From the NCBI GenBank assembly GCA_024663395.1, contig JANFAH010000028.1:1-64000 (forward strand): DNA of 64,000 bases, in the 5' to 3' direction. A program made the position numbers and the translations under genes. This DNA is from Pisolithus tinctorius (lineage: Eukaryota > Basidiomycota > Agaricomycetes > Boletales > Pisolithaceae). Below are positions 34,618-46,530 of the stretch, piece after piece; the stretch's first letter is position 1, and the number at the start of each line of letters is the position of its first letter. The notes under the pieces are model-generated. The model saw only the letters and a program-made list of their open reading frames with translations, did no database searches and was not told where the DNA came from.

Positions 34618-35482
34618 GATTTTGTATGGCCTGCCAAAGAAGCACAATGGGCTGGCCATGATAACATATAATATATTTGGCTGTACTACCATTTCTACCC
34701 TTATACATGTATGTTACATGAGTAAGACCTCAAGGACATATATGTGACTGTCAACTGCTGCCAAGGTGGGGATGCATCACAGTAAGGCAGCACTATTCTG
34801 GCTATGTGCAAGTCCTGACAATTTATTCTGGTAACTGATATTGTCTGACATCATTGTTTAACATGTAAGGTCTGTCCTCAATTAGTGTGTATTGCACTTT
34901 GTAGGGAACTTTGTATGGCATGCCAAAGAAGTGTAATGGACTGGCCACAGTAACATAGAATATATTTGGTTGTACTACTATTGCTACCCTTATACATGTA
35001 TGCCACATGAGTAAGACTTCAAGAACATATATGTGACTGTCAACTGCTGCCAAGGTGGGGATGCATCACAGTAAGTCAGCACTATTCTGGCTATGTGCAA
35101 GTCCTGACAATTTATTCTGGTAACTGACATTGTCTGACATCATTGTTTAATGTGTAAGGTCTGTCCTCAATTAGTGTGTATTGCACTTTGTAGGGAACTT
35201 TGTATGGCATGCCAAAGAAGTATAATGGACTGGCCACAGTAACATAGAATATATTTGGTTGTACTACTATTGCTACCCTTATACATGTATGCCACATGAG
35301 TAAGACTTCAAGAACATATATGTGACTGTCAACTGCTGCCAAGGTGGGGATGCATCACAGCAAGTCAGCATTGTTCCAGCTATGCACAAGTCCTCATAGT
35401 TTTCTCTGGCAACTGACATTACCTGACATCATTGTTTAACATGTAAGGTCTGTCCTCAATTAGTGTGTATTGTACTTTGTAG
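34613..35482. repeat. 289-bp tandem repeat, three copies
   Basis: Three copies with a period of 289 bp begin near 34613, 34902 and 35191. The second and third are almost identical and the first is more diverged. A marker word is GTATGGCATGCCAAAGAAG. The array lies in CpG-free DNA that starts where copy B of the duplicated segment is cut. The third copy is itself more diverged at its end and fades near 35482. Confidence 0.9.
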
Positions 35483-36441
35483 GCAGGCAGACACTGACTT
35501 GCAACATAGACAAAACCATTGAGGTTCATCCATTTCTACCAAATGTTTGGACACCATGTTGAGTCCCATGTAATATGGCTGTTATCATGTGATTTCTGGA
35601 CATTAGTAAGTCATGCTGCATTCATTAGTATATTTGCTGGGAAGTTGTCAGGAGCTGTCACTTGGTGTTGATATTGTATTAGCAGAAGCCACATGAGTAA
35701 TGTTGACTGAAATCTACATGGCTACTGTGAGTTTTTGTCAGGGTTAAGGTAGATGGTATTGCTTTGGCATGCTGGTATGTAAATAGATATTGTCCACAAT
35801 GTAGTCCCTGTTACATTACAAGTCTCCAACCTCAGAACTATATTGAGCCCTTCAGCCCAACAGTATCCAGTAGGCATATCATCCTACCTTGCAAGCAAGT
35901 AGCCCTTGATCTGCAATCTAAACAACTACTTATTAGCATTCACCATGTCCTGCCAATTCTGGTTATTCTGCAAATCTTGTGGCATGATACAACTACATGC
36001 CAATTGTTGTCCCATTGCTATGTAGTTGGTGGATTATCCCACCTTTGAATAAGAGCAACAAACAAACAACATATGGAACACTACCACTGCTGTGTAAATT
36101 TATTTATAACATCCCACTACATGGGCAGGCAGAGATCATTCAGCAGATGCTGCAATCCTAGGACCATGTGGACATAAACATTACTCTTTGGGCTGCATTG
36201 GTGCATGCAATGAATATATTTATATATTAGAAGCTGCCATCCCGGCAGAAGATAGGTAATGCACTGGAATTACAATAATCGAGCTACTTGTAATGAATGG
36301 GAATGCAACATCAGGTAATCAAAATTATTCCACCTCTTTGGCCAAGTGCTGGGCTGCAAGTTGGGACACCGACGATTTCTTGACTGCAGCGACAGGCAAT
36401 GTGATCGGTCGGTTCTTACCAAAAGCCTTGCTAAAAAGACG
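35483..36441. other. CpG-free DNA to about 36240, no gene seen
   Basis: No CG occurs until about 36243, where normal composition returns abruptly, 200 bp before the end of the DUF6698-type gene. No reading frame shows a recognisable motif. Confidence 0.6.
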
Positions 36442-37788
36442 TCAGAGCATAGTGACTTCAATTTGGGACGCATACTGATTCCACCATGCAAGCAGCTCGT
36501 CCACTCGTTTCTTAGCTGCAGGGCCTGGCAGATCTTCGAAAAAATCCAAAATCGTGTTGTAGAATTGTGAATAGTCAAAGTCGCCGTCCACATTGTGCCA
36601 GGTGTTGGCGGAGGAAAGGGCGAAGCGGACCTAAGATGGTAAGGGATTGAGCATACATGACCAGAGCGTAGCATACCTGGACTGCCGTGTATGCAATTGA
36701 CCGAGGAGTGACTGCCTTCATGCCAAGGATCGAAGCAACGTGATTCTTGGTTGCTGCCTTCTGGTTGGAACTCCCCCGACGGCGTCCAGGCGTTGCGCGA
36801 TCCTCGTCAAGGTCCCGGATGGATGAAGGTGATGTGAATATGAACTTGAACGCCTGCAGAAGTCAACGCCGCAAACGGTAGCTACCCAGAAATCGATTCC
36901 ACATACCTTAATCAAAAGTGAAGATCGGAAGAGTCCTCGCTCAGCATCTGTTGAGTAAAACTCGAAATTTTCATAAAGGAAGAGCGGCCAAGAATATGCT
37001 GTGACAAGGTAAGATGGGTTGCGATCCCGAATCCCGTCTTTCACGCTGGTCCAGCATTAGCACGCGAAAGAAATTGTAGGTGGTTTAAGTACTTACATGG
37101 CTAGGTCCCAATCGAACTCTGCTGGGCAGATTAACTTGCCAGTAACATCATGCACGAACCCGCGCTCATCTTTGGTGGTAGTGCGAAGGGGAGGCTCAAT
37201 GGGATGGAACAAGTCAGTCAACCAAGACACGATGTCTTGTTTGAGATTAGCCGTGTCATCTCCACGCGCCCCATCAGCTCCTTTTTGAAGCTGCTTGCAA
37301 ATATCTTCGAGCTCATCAGCAGTGCCGCGCAAAACAATCTTTTTCATCCAAGGAAGAACTGTGATGAGTTCCTCAAAGGATTTATAGAGACGGTCGTCAC
37401 TGGTAGCAATTAGCTAGAAACCGATCAACTGTTTGAATTCACATACTCGCAGGTGTTCTCCAAGTCAGACTCGTTATGGTCATTTTCTTGAAACTCTTGG
37501 TGGCGGTCGAACGCTGCGATGAGATCTTCGACATTTTCATAAAGAGTTACCAGGCGTCTTATTGCTCTGCCCCGATGAACATATGAGTCCTGTTGCCTAT
37601 GGTGGATCGGCGAACAAGTAAAAACGTCAAATGGTAAATACACACCTGTGGGATTTTTTCGAGCTTGCTCTCATGGTTTCAAGCTCGAGCTCAAGGGCTG
37701 CTATCCGCCTCTTCGATCTGCAGTGCGCAACGTGCAGAGCATCTTTGTCACCGGAAGGCTGCCCGTCGTCAGACTGTGACTCTGCCAT
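36442..37788 (-). CDS. DUF6698-type protein, intact, six exons
   Basis: Exons are 37788-37646, 37596-37447, 37399-37097, 37045-36907, 36853-36677 and 36630-36442. All introns are 46-53 nt and GT-AG, the phases match, and the total is 1,101 nt (366 residues). The N-terminus is hydrophilic with a short charged helix (RRIAALELELETM). Then come RGRAIRRLVTLYENVEDLI, the block CKQLQKGADGARGDDTANLK, DERGFVHDVTGKLICPAEFD and DRNPSYLVTAYSWPLFLYE. A Ser/Pro segment FKFIFTSPSS and the C-terminal VRFALSSANTWHNVDGDFDY finish it. This matches the domain that I know as DUF6698, an Agaricomycete family with many copies per genome and no known function. The assignment is from memory of the motif order. Nothing suggests decay. 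Confidence 0.8.
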
Positions 37789-38479
37789 GCCTGGAGCTCT
37801 GAAGGTGGTAGTGGGCGGCAGCTAGTAGCATGCTTTTGCGGGCAGGCGCACTTAATAGACTCGGCGTGCAATATCATTTACGTGACTACAGAACTTCGGA
37901 TGACAGGTTGAAATTTCATCTGCGAGACGGTTGAATTACAGCATATGAATTGTTTGAGAACTCTGCACGTACCGAAGTGCTGTTTCATCCGAGACGGATG
38001 GCCCAGGTTGAAATTTCACCTAAGCGATTTCTTGACAGGGCGTGCCTCCTGGAATATGGCAAGAGAATTCCACTGAGTGTTCGCTATTATGTCATGTTGA
38101 GACTCCAAGTGCTTTTTGCCATATGCTAATGAGTTAGGGCACTCGAGGGTAGCTTTGAAACGCTCCCAGAATGGTCCCGATCAACCAACAGGATTTTTAC
38201 TCAGCACCAGCATTATTGCTACCTAGCTTGCATGATGAAAATGTACAGTAATCTACGTGGGGTCCATGACGACAAAAACATACTAGATATGTGCCAGTTG
38301 CTTGGAGGGACATCCAGCAAGAGACATAGGCACAAGCCGAAGAAAAACTCCCCAGAGGCTTACCCCCATACACAAGGTACATAACTACAGCAAAGTGGTT
38401 GTTGCCTGTAAGTGCATAGTGGGGTGTGCAGAACGGGAAGAGAGCGACAAAGCAACAAATGAGATATACTGTATATAAA
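37789..38479. other. No recognisable gene
   Basis: Normal CpG. A short imperfect direct repeat with GGTTGAAATTTCA occurs near 37905 and 38008. This interval includes the likely promoter of the DUF6698-type gene and ends where the RPB1 similarity fades. Confidence 0.45.
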
Positions 38480-41400
38480 CAGGAAGTGCACACGGACCAG
38501 CGAGATGCACATGCCACTCGCATGGGGGCGCAGGCAAGGTCTCTCGTGCTTCGTGGTCTTGGGTCGGCGTCATGTCGGATCTTTTGCCCAAAGGACTCTG
38601 CCCGTATCTGAGGAATGAGATCTCCTCCCCGCCATTCGCCATTGACAGCAGGGCGAGAATGCCACTGACTTGCCCTTGAAGTTACTCTCTGACCATGCAG
38701 GGGAGTGCGTGTCATATGGCGTCATTGCCACGCTGCCGTCCACGTTCGTAGCAAGTATATTTTGCACTGGCAAACGATGGGATCTTGTAGTGTGTCAATG
38801 ACCAGTGCGATGCGACATCAAAGGCACTCGTACCCATGGGCGCGAGCTGGCCGAACATTACATTTTCTGTGATGCCATGACAATCATCCTTTTCACCAAC
38901 GACAGCAGCTTCCATCAAAATCTCCACCGTTTCCTCAAACGAGCAAGGCATCGGGACACCAGTTCTAGCTGGAGCTTCGACTCAATTTCCTCATCCGGGA
39001 TGGTGAAGAATTCCATGAACTCGGAGTCTTCTTCAATTACGGTGGACGTAGGGTCGGGGTCGTACCAAATCTCGACTGCAGCAGTTACAGTCCAAAGCGA
39101 CCCGGGCAACATCAGACTCCAAGTATATGGAAAGCAGAGGCGTTTTGATACTGGTGGCGACATTGATAATTTCTTTTGAACCGGGCACACCGATCGTAAC
39201 ATTCTTGCTGGATACGCAGGCATAATGGAAGGTGTTAAGCGACATCTGAGTAACTGGTTCACCAATGGATTGGGTGACAAGGGTACTGCACATTTCTCCA
39301 GGATTGACAAGGGAATGGTTGAACTTCGCCTGGATCCCACCCAACACCCACTCAGACACTTCGCAGTTGAGATGGAACTCTTCTAACACGCGGCGAGTAG
39401 CGAGTGTGGCTCGTACATGCAAGCAGAAGGTCAGCAAAGCGCTCGCCTGCGCTTCCCTACCGAGTTCATCGTCATCCAGCACAGCCAGGAGCCTCTCTGT
39501 GAGTTGGTAGACTGCGTCGACAATGTACGCTGGTTCGAGGTCACTAGGCTTGTGGCGGTCGATGTGAAAGATCTGAACGGCATTCTAAGTGATACGATGC
39601 GGATTGACAGGCATGTGGTGGGGAGTAAGGTTGTCTGCACGAAGGAAAATGAACCACCGCAATTCAGGATGATCCTGTACGGGTCAACTGTATTCTTCGT
39701 CAAGCTTCACTTGCAACTCAAGGGAGCCGTCGTCGATACCGATCCGCAGAACCCCAGGAAGCAAGCCACCTCCTTGTCCGTGACGCCAACACGGACTCTG
39801 TGCTCGAACCCCCTATCCTGAGCTCGAATGTACCGATCCTCTGGTGCTCGATGAATGCGCCATCCTTCTCACCCTCTCCATATATGAGCCGGATGAGGTC
39901 GCCCAATGAATTGCACACTGTATGTCATAGCAGACCGTGACGTCCTCTAGCGCCTTGACAAGACATCACACCGTTAGATGCAGCTTGTCTCCGCCGTTTT
40001 GACAGTGGTATCAACGAGACCTTCTTGACCAACCACACCATGGAAAAAGAACTCCTGGAGGGAGGTCAGACCGCACAGATATGAACTCCCCTCGCCTCCG
40101 GACTAAAGTCATCCTTAGTGAAGTGAGTTAACGTCTGATAGCGGAAGCCGAATGATATACGCTTTCCTTCTACACTCCGCCGCCTGAAATAGGCGGACAT
40201 CTGCGAGACATTGCTATATGAATCTGTAGATCCCGCACTGATCATCTGCTTGACATTGTCGTCCTCTTTCAAGTGCTCCTGCGCGTATCGACCAGACTGG
40301 TCACGGCCAAGGCTAAGTTCACGTTCCACTATACTGAAGGATTCTTGGATAATCATGCCGGGCATGACCTTCAAGCGGTTGTGATATGCGTCATCAATGA
40401 TCTCCTAGACCCTGTGCTCCTCCGCAATTTTTTCGGTGATGAAGCTCACCACTTTCGGTCCAGAAAAAGTATCTCCAATGCCGATACTGAAACCATTATG
40501 GCAAAGCCCATAGTTGACGACCCTCTGCATACCAGTGAAGACTTGAAGTGGGGCCGAGACCTTTCTCACAGAAGGCGACAAGTATGGGACCACCTTTGGT
40601 CGCGCCGGCCGCCTTTTTGTCAACGATGCCATACAAAATTTCACTGTTGTCGACCATCATGCCATCGTCGAGGATTGGGTTCAATGTTTTCTAATCCAAT
40701 GCACGACGAATATTGAATCCGCGTGGAATAGCCGTGCTCAGAATTTATTCACCTATCCAGAGGGGCTTTGGCTTGATAACGGCTGGCAGCGGGACATGAC
40801 CATCCCAATTAGGTACCCAGAGGAGAATGTTTTGAACTTGGTTCCAGTCAGGGAACGTGTCTCGCGGCGTGTACTTGCAGATACCGCACAGCGTATCTTG
40901 CACGACACCCACAAGGGGTTTGTCAGCTTATGGCGAAATGATCTGACTCAAACAGCATCAGCAACGAAGAATAGACGATGGAGGGCGTGCACGAACCTGC
41001 AGCGTACCAATGCAATCTGTGATGATTCTGCACGAGTCTCAGACTGTGGTATACTGAACAATGATTATGAACACACGCAACTGGTAACTAACAACCTTGG
41101 ACTTACTGCATGTTCATCTCGTCACCGCCGAAACCAGCATCATAAGGGGACCTCGCAGAGGGGTTCAGGCGGGAGGCTAGAAAAGTTGTCAGCATAAGGA
41201 ACTCTGAGACATCTAAGAGCTTACTCGAGTAGGGCATCAGCTTCACCTGGTGACTCATATTTAAGGATATAGCCAACCCCCTGTCCTTCAAAAGTCGTCC
41301 TACTATCCAACTGTATTGGAGAAACGCATCGACACTTGCAGTGCCGCAAGTCAATACGTTCTCCGGTATCCCTGACATCGTATCTTGCTCCTGGATAAGT

Positions 41401-42140
41401 CGAGAGCCCATTCCGAACGAGTTCTTGCAGGTAAGCAATGTTGTACGGTGTCACTACACAGAGACATTAGCGACAACCCCACCACCATCTGTCGATACGT
41501 GCCTCGTTCAGGGTCGTAGGACTCATGCCTATACTTATGGAAACACCAGCTTCGTCCAGTTCCAAGTTTGGGTCACCTGTGATGACCGTGCGGGTGGAGA
41601 AGTCCACCCATCAGGTTACCACATAGACGTCCTTCTTTGCCCTTTAGCCATATCCGGACGGCTTTCACAGGTCGGCCTGAGTTCTGGAGGGCTTGAGGGG
41701 TACCAGTAACATCATTATCCATGTAGGTTGAAACTACCAGGAGGGATGAGTGGATAGGGAAAGAATACAATGCGATACTTGCCTGCAACAGCTGTTCAAA
41801 CTCCGTTACGACGGGAGCAGGTGCACCTTCCTACTCACACTGTCGAACGCTGGCAGAGGCCATAGTGATGTCACCCAACTTGTATGTCAGATCATCTTCA
41901 CTCGTCATGACACCACCATCAACAGCTCTACTCGGGCGGACAGGTGGAGGCAGTACTGGCAATACGGTGATGGTCATCCACTCCGGTCTTGCATACTCGT
42001 CTGAGAGACTTGAAGTAACTAGAAACCAGAATTCGATATTTTCTTGAATGTTGTGTACACCTCCGACGGCGTGCACAGGCGTTTGTCAGGTTGCAACGAC
42101 TTGATGTCCTACAAAGCGTTAATATCTTGATGCCCTTCGT
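38480..42140 (-). pseudogene. rpb1: RNA polymerase II largest subunit (RPB1) fragment, decayed
   Basis: On the minus strand the text follows RPB1 in order. CTPSEVYTTFKK lies near 42075, then EWMTITVLPVLPPPVRPS and [47 protein letters not shown], the active-site region, [21 protein letters not shown], and EILYGIVDKK follow. Next come VEGKRISFGFRYQTL and trigger-loop-like [12 protein letters not shown]. The last parts are [44 protein letters not shown] and [11 protein letters not shown]. The metal-binding NADFDGD is altered to DAGFGGD. Stops and frameshifts are many. One 53-nt GT-AG intron is still present (41054-41106), so this is a DNA copy, not a retrocopy. It starts inside the clamp region and ends just before the heptad tail. 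The cell must have a working RPB1 elsewhere. Confidence 0.9.
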
Positions 42141-42488
42141 CGGTTCTGAGTACCGCGAGATGCGAAGGACGGTCGCAAGCAGTTCGGAGAGGGACTACTC
42201 GTGTGAGGTAGAGATATGTTTGCTGGCGCCATGACCGGGTTCTGAGGAGATGTAGCGGGAGTGTCGATAACGCATTACTCTCGTATTAGACGCATGCCGG
42301 CGGGCTACATGACCAATTTTCCCACTCGACCCAATCACGCGGATAGCGAGGCAATATGATAGAACAGATGGCAGAGCACAATTACAAGACAGACCAAGCA
42401 GCAGCCAGGAAATAAAGAACTTGCAACTGCCAGTGCGCCGTAGTAACTACTACTTCGAAGTTAGTACTAGTGTTGATAGGGTGAATTT

Positions 42489-45400
42489 TTAGAACGAAAG
42501 GTCATCAACGTTGGCCTCTTCGAACTCATTGAGTTCATCACCGTCTTCGTCATCCGAATTGCCGCTGACATCTGTGCAAGCATCTGTGTCGTTCTCGCTT
42601 GAACTGTCGTCTGTGTCTTCATCGCCATTCACTTCCATATCACTACCATCCCGATCGTCCTCATCATTCTCTTCCCCTAACAGTCCATCATCCTCATTGT
42701 TCATCTCTCCTGCCGGAGGGTGGGGAAGGGAATGTGCATGACCAGGACTTCTCCCAGCAAAGTGCATGAACATATCTCGGTCAGCAAATCTAAGAAGTAG
42801 GATTAGTGAGGTGTAGCGCTAGAGATACACACCTACATGTTTACATAGAAATTTACCCAACCATCTTCTTCCCCTTCTCTTCATGCAACGGATTTCCCAG
42901 CGGGAAGTAAGTGAGTCCCCTTACCATCTGCGAAGGCCGGTATAAGGTGAACAGCACGGATTGCAATATTGGGGTCAAGAAAACTGAATGTGGCAGGGTC
43001 AGAGGTCGGGACGAATCCTATCTTGGGGAGGCGGCCTACAGCTAAACGAAATCGGCGGCCCGGGGATACACCAAGCCATCGAACCCACAAAACATGCAAG
43101 TTTTGGAAGCCCTCACCTCCGCCGAGAAGTCGCACATCGACGTGGTAGATTCCAAGTACACAGGCATACCAATATGGATGGCAACCTGGCCCTGATTCAC
43201 CGGTAGGAACCATTACGTCGGACTGGTGGCCTAGGTGTAGGAAATCGTACTCTTCGCGCATGTCATAGGTAGTGTAACGAATTCGCATGGTTCGTACGGC
43301 ATATAGCTTGTTGTCTCGGATTATAACGCTGTTACGTTCCTCGCCTGAATATTCGTCATCTTGGTCAGCAAGGGGCACATGAAGGAGTCGGTGCAGAAGA
43401 TGGTTTTTGAGGTCCGGAAGGAAACCCTTGGATCAGCTTCGGTGTTAGAGACTGGATAAGACAAATCGCTTGCTCCGATAGGCTTACTTTCAGGGCGGGA
43501 TCATCCTGCTGATCCCGGAGCATGGAGAACAGGTCCAATGGAGAGGTTCTATGGGAAGGAAGAAAGTGCTGTGGAACTTGAGTGGTCGTGTTGCTTCTTG
43601 GAGACGGCTCCTGTGCTCTGCTGCTACAACTCTCTTCTGCTGGTAGCTGATCGATGACCCGCAGCCGCCTCCGACGTTGCTCGTGTTTCGAGAGCTGGTT
43701 AATTGTGTTTTTCTTACTAGTTAGAGGATAATAGGCTTTCAGAGCACGATGAGCAAGTTCCCCCTGAAATCAGTTAGTCTGAAGAAACATCCGAAGATCT
43801 GAAGCATATCACCGTTTGCATTGTATACGAATCTGTCGTCCCAAACAATCTAATAGATTCCACATAATCTCCTAGCGCATGGAATTTATACGTGCACATG
43901 TTGAACGTCTTCACTTTCCCACCACTTGGCAGAGACGGCACAGCAGAACCAGCTCCATCACGGGCTTGCTTCCGCAACCGGGAAGCTCTCTCTTTAGGTA
44001 GCTCAATGGTGCGATAGTCAGGACATAACTTCCTTGAAAATAAACGGAGCTTTTGACAGAGAATCATATGGGTCCTTTCTAGGTCATTTAAGGTCGTCTC
44101 CGTGTGTAGTCGCAGCTTTGCAAGCACGTGCCATTCGGCAAAGCGGAAGAGTAACGTGGACACAATACGGTCATGGGCTGGTGGGAAGAGACCTTCGAAG
44201 ACTGGAATGGTGCACTTTACTCTTGTTGAGCATCTGAGGCAGCATGGATGAGATGTAAATGAATGTGCCTGCAGGATGTCTTCAAAATCTCTGGCTGCAA
44301 GCCGCTTCATTTCCAAGGTATTGCTGGAAAATTTCCGAATAGTCCCCCGACCGAATGAAGGTATTTGCCAAAACCTGGGAATGCTGTTAGTTGAAGCAGA
44401 ACGCTGAGAAGAGCAATTACCTTGCATCTAGCTCAGCGACAGTTAATGCACCGGTTGGAAGACCATAGAGAAGGCGAATAAGGTGTGTGAAAAGGGACTT
44501 CCAAGAACCAAGCTCACATTCATGCATTAAATCGACTACTAGCATGGTGAGTTGCTTCAGACCGAGGCCAGACAGTTTTTCTGCAAAAGCATTCTGGAGA
44601 GCCGTCGAATAAAAAGGTAAATGCCACGAAGCATATGTACTTACAATGGTCGGAACCCATGAATCGCTACCAAGTATGCGTTCCACGAAGGATCCATCTA
44701 CTGCCTTTGCCTGCTTGAGTATAGCTTCATGTACTTGGAGAACCTTCTGCAATACGAACTCCCTCAACTGGGATGCTCGCAGACGTGCGTCACGAAGAGT
44801 TCCAACGCGATCTATCAAGTGCTTGGGTACCAAGCAACGTGGGCAGGGGCGACGACCCATCTCCCGTATGGTTGCAATAAGAGCCCTAAATTGTGGTGTA
44901 TCAACTACTGATGAGTGCCAGGAACATGTCTGATAGAAGTTCACATTACTTTTCTGGGTAATCAGCTGAATAGGTGAAAATGCGGGGGAACACTCGGTGG
45001 ATGGCTCCGTCGGGGCAGCGCAGGATGATGCCATGGTGACAAGCCTCTACAAATGCCTCATCCAATAAAATATTCCAACAGCTGTGGAACAGTTCACGGC
45101 AACAGTGGGCTTGTAGGGAGGCAATTCCCTTCCTGGATGTTCTTTCAAGCATCAGGAAGAAATCTTTGATACTGTCTGGGAGCTGCAATACCGATCACAA
45201 TAAGACGTCGATCTTCGGAGTAGAACTGCCGTGACTTACTGAAGGGAAGAAGGCGACTAGATGACAAGCACCGGAGTTTGGCATTGCACGGGCATACTTC
45301 GAAACGTTTCCAAAATAAAGGTAGAGTGGCCAAGCCTTCGCATTGCCGAAAGTAGCCAGATGAGTGGCATCAGAGAAGAACATGAGACCAGCGATAACTC

Positions 45401-46530
45401 GCTCCAGCTTGCATCCAGGCTCCGGTGCTTGCTTTTGAAGCGCTGCATGGGCATTGATCCAACTGTCCGAAGTGTATAATTCACCAAACGCTTGCTGAAC
45501 TTTGCCAGTGACGGGATCATGCCAGATTTGTTCAAATGGCCATAGATGGAATGTTTTAGCTTGGATATCATTGAACGCTGAACGTATAACCTCAACGAGA
45601 GATCGATAATGAAAACCTGGTACCGAGTATTTCTGACTGCTCCCCTGATTTGTCTTCATCCTGGTGGGCACCTCGATATCCATGGAAGAAACCTTCCAGT
45701 TGTCCGGAAACACTACCTCGGAGTTCCCAGAACTCTCACCTGGAGCATGGTCCTCGTCGAGGAGTCGAAGATGTCTATTAGATGAAAAACCATGCAAGTC
45801 CACAGAATTGAAATCCTCCGCTAATAGCACGGCCTGGACGAGCCTCGTGACTTCGCCCTCGGACTTATGCTTGCTGCCCGTATTCATCCATTGCATCAGG
45901 CGATATATGGTCATGTTCGCGAATGGGTAAGGAGGAGGAGGGAGGTGAGGCTGAGGAACAATGTGCACACCCTTTTGTAAAAGGGGACATACTTTGGCCA
46001 GTAGCATAGATGAGACAAAGGAGTCAGGCTCGAAGGATGGGCAGTGGAGGTACCGGCGACATATGCCAAAGAAGTCTCTTTCTGATTGAAAACTCCCATG
46101 TACGTGGAGTATCACCCTGCGAATAATGCCTGCTCGATTTCCTGATGCAAAATCTCGATTCTGCAGAGGTGTAGTAGATGGAGGCGAAGGCGCACGATTG
46201 TGACGATCTTGAATTAGGCTATGGGGAAGTTGGCCCTCGGCTACAAACAGGAACCATGATATCAAAGTGCATCCATGGACAATTCCTATGGCACTTACCA
46301 CTGGCAGGTCGTGTGTCAACATGCATATTCGAATCTTCAGTTTGCATATCATTGCTCTCGTCCTCATCAACACAGGGATGTGGACTTGGAATACGAAGCT
46401 GGGTGTGATCTGATACACTGGCAAGGGTAGCAGTGGTTCCGTGGTCGTCGTTCGGTATCACACCAGCCTGGTCCTGAAGTAAAGGTGAGTACTGCAGTGG
46501 CGGTTCATGAAGTGGTCGAACGGTCACCAC
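42489..46530 (-). mobile_element. Plavaka-type DNA transposon transposase, multi-exon
   Basis: The pieces from 46424 down follow the Plavaka transposase (CACTA-related, common in Agaricomycetes): FANMTIYRLMQWMNTGSKHK, VPGFHYRSLVEVIRSAF, CKLERVIAGLMFFSDATHLA, LYLYFGNVSKYARAMP (46424-45195), then LTMLVVDLMHECELG and LLYGLPTGALTVAELDAR (45034-44417). IRKFSSNTLEMKRLAARDFE, FRFAEWHVLAKLRLH and YKFHALGDYVESIRLFGTT follow (44427-43774). The C-terminal part has RIRYTTYDM and SFLDPNIAIRAVHLIPAF (43378-42881), and an acidic tail DRDMFMHFAGRSPGH..DDE (42773-42489). Introns of normal size separate the parts. A TGA at 42881-42883 stands where CGA is expected, just before the EEDGWVNFYVN block. This copy is therefore probably inactive. 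Terminal inverted repeats were not found. Confidence 0.85.

Noticed and set aside
34613..35482. Possible CRISPR-like array
   Set aside because: The whole 289-bp unit repeats without spacers, and this is a eukaryotic genome.
2457..42140. All frame breaks in the window could be sequencing errors
   Set aside because: Three multi-exon genes (36442-37788, 51689-52493, 54767-57669) are error-free. The decayed genes also show missense loss of catalytic residues and CGA to TGA stops. Only the single breaks in the second NLR and dsc1 may be errors.
38480..42140. RPB1 copy as a processed (reverse-transcribed) pseudogene
   Set aside because: A GT-AG intron with correct flanking coding text is present at 41054-41106.
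42489..46530. Host gene with an acidic tail instead of a transposon
   Set aside because: The ordered motif series across more than 3.5 kb fits the Plavaka transposase, including its C-terminal blocks.
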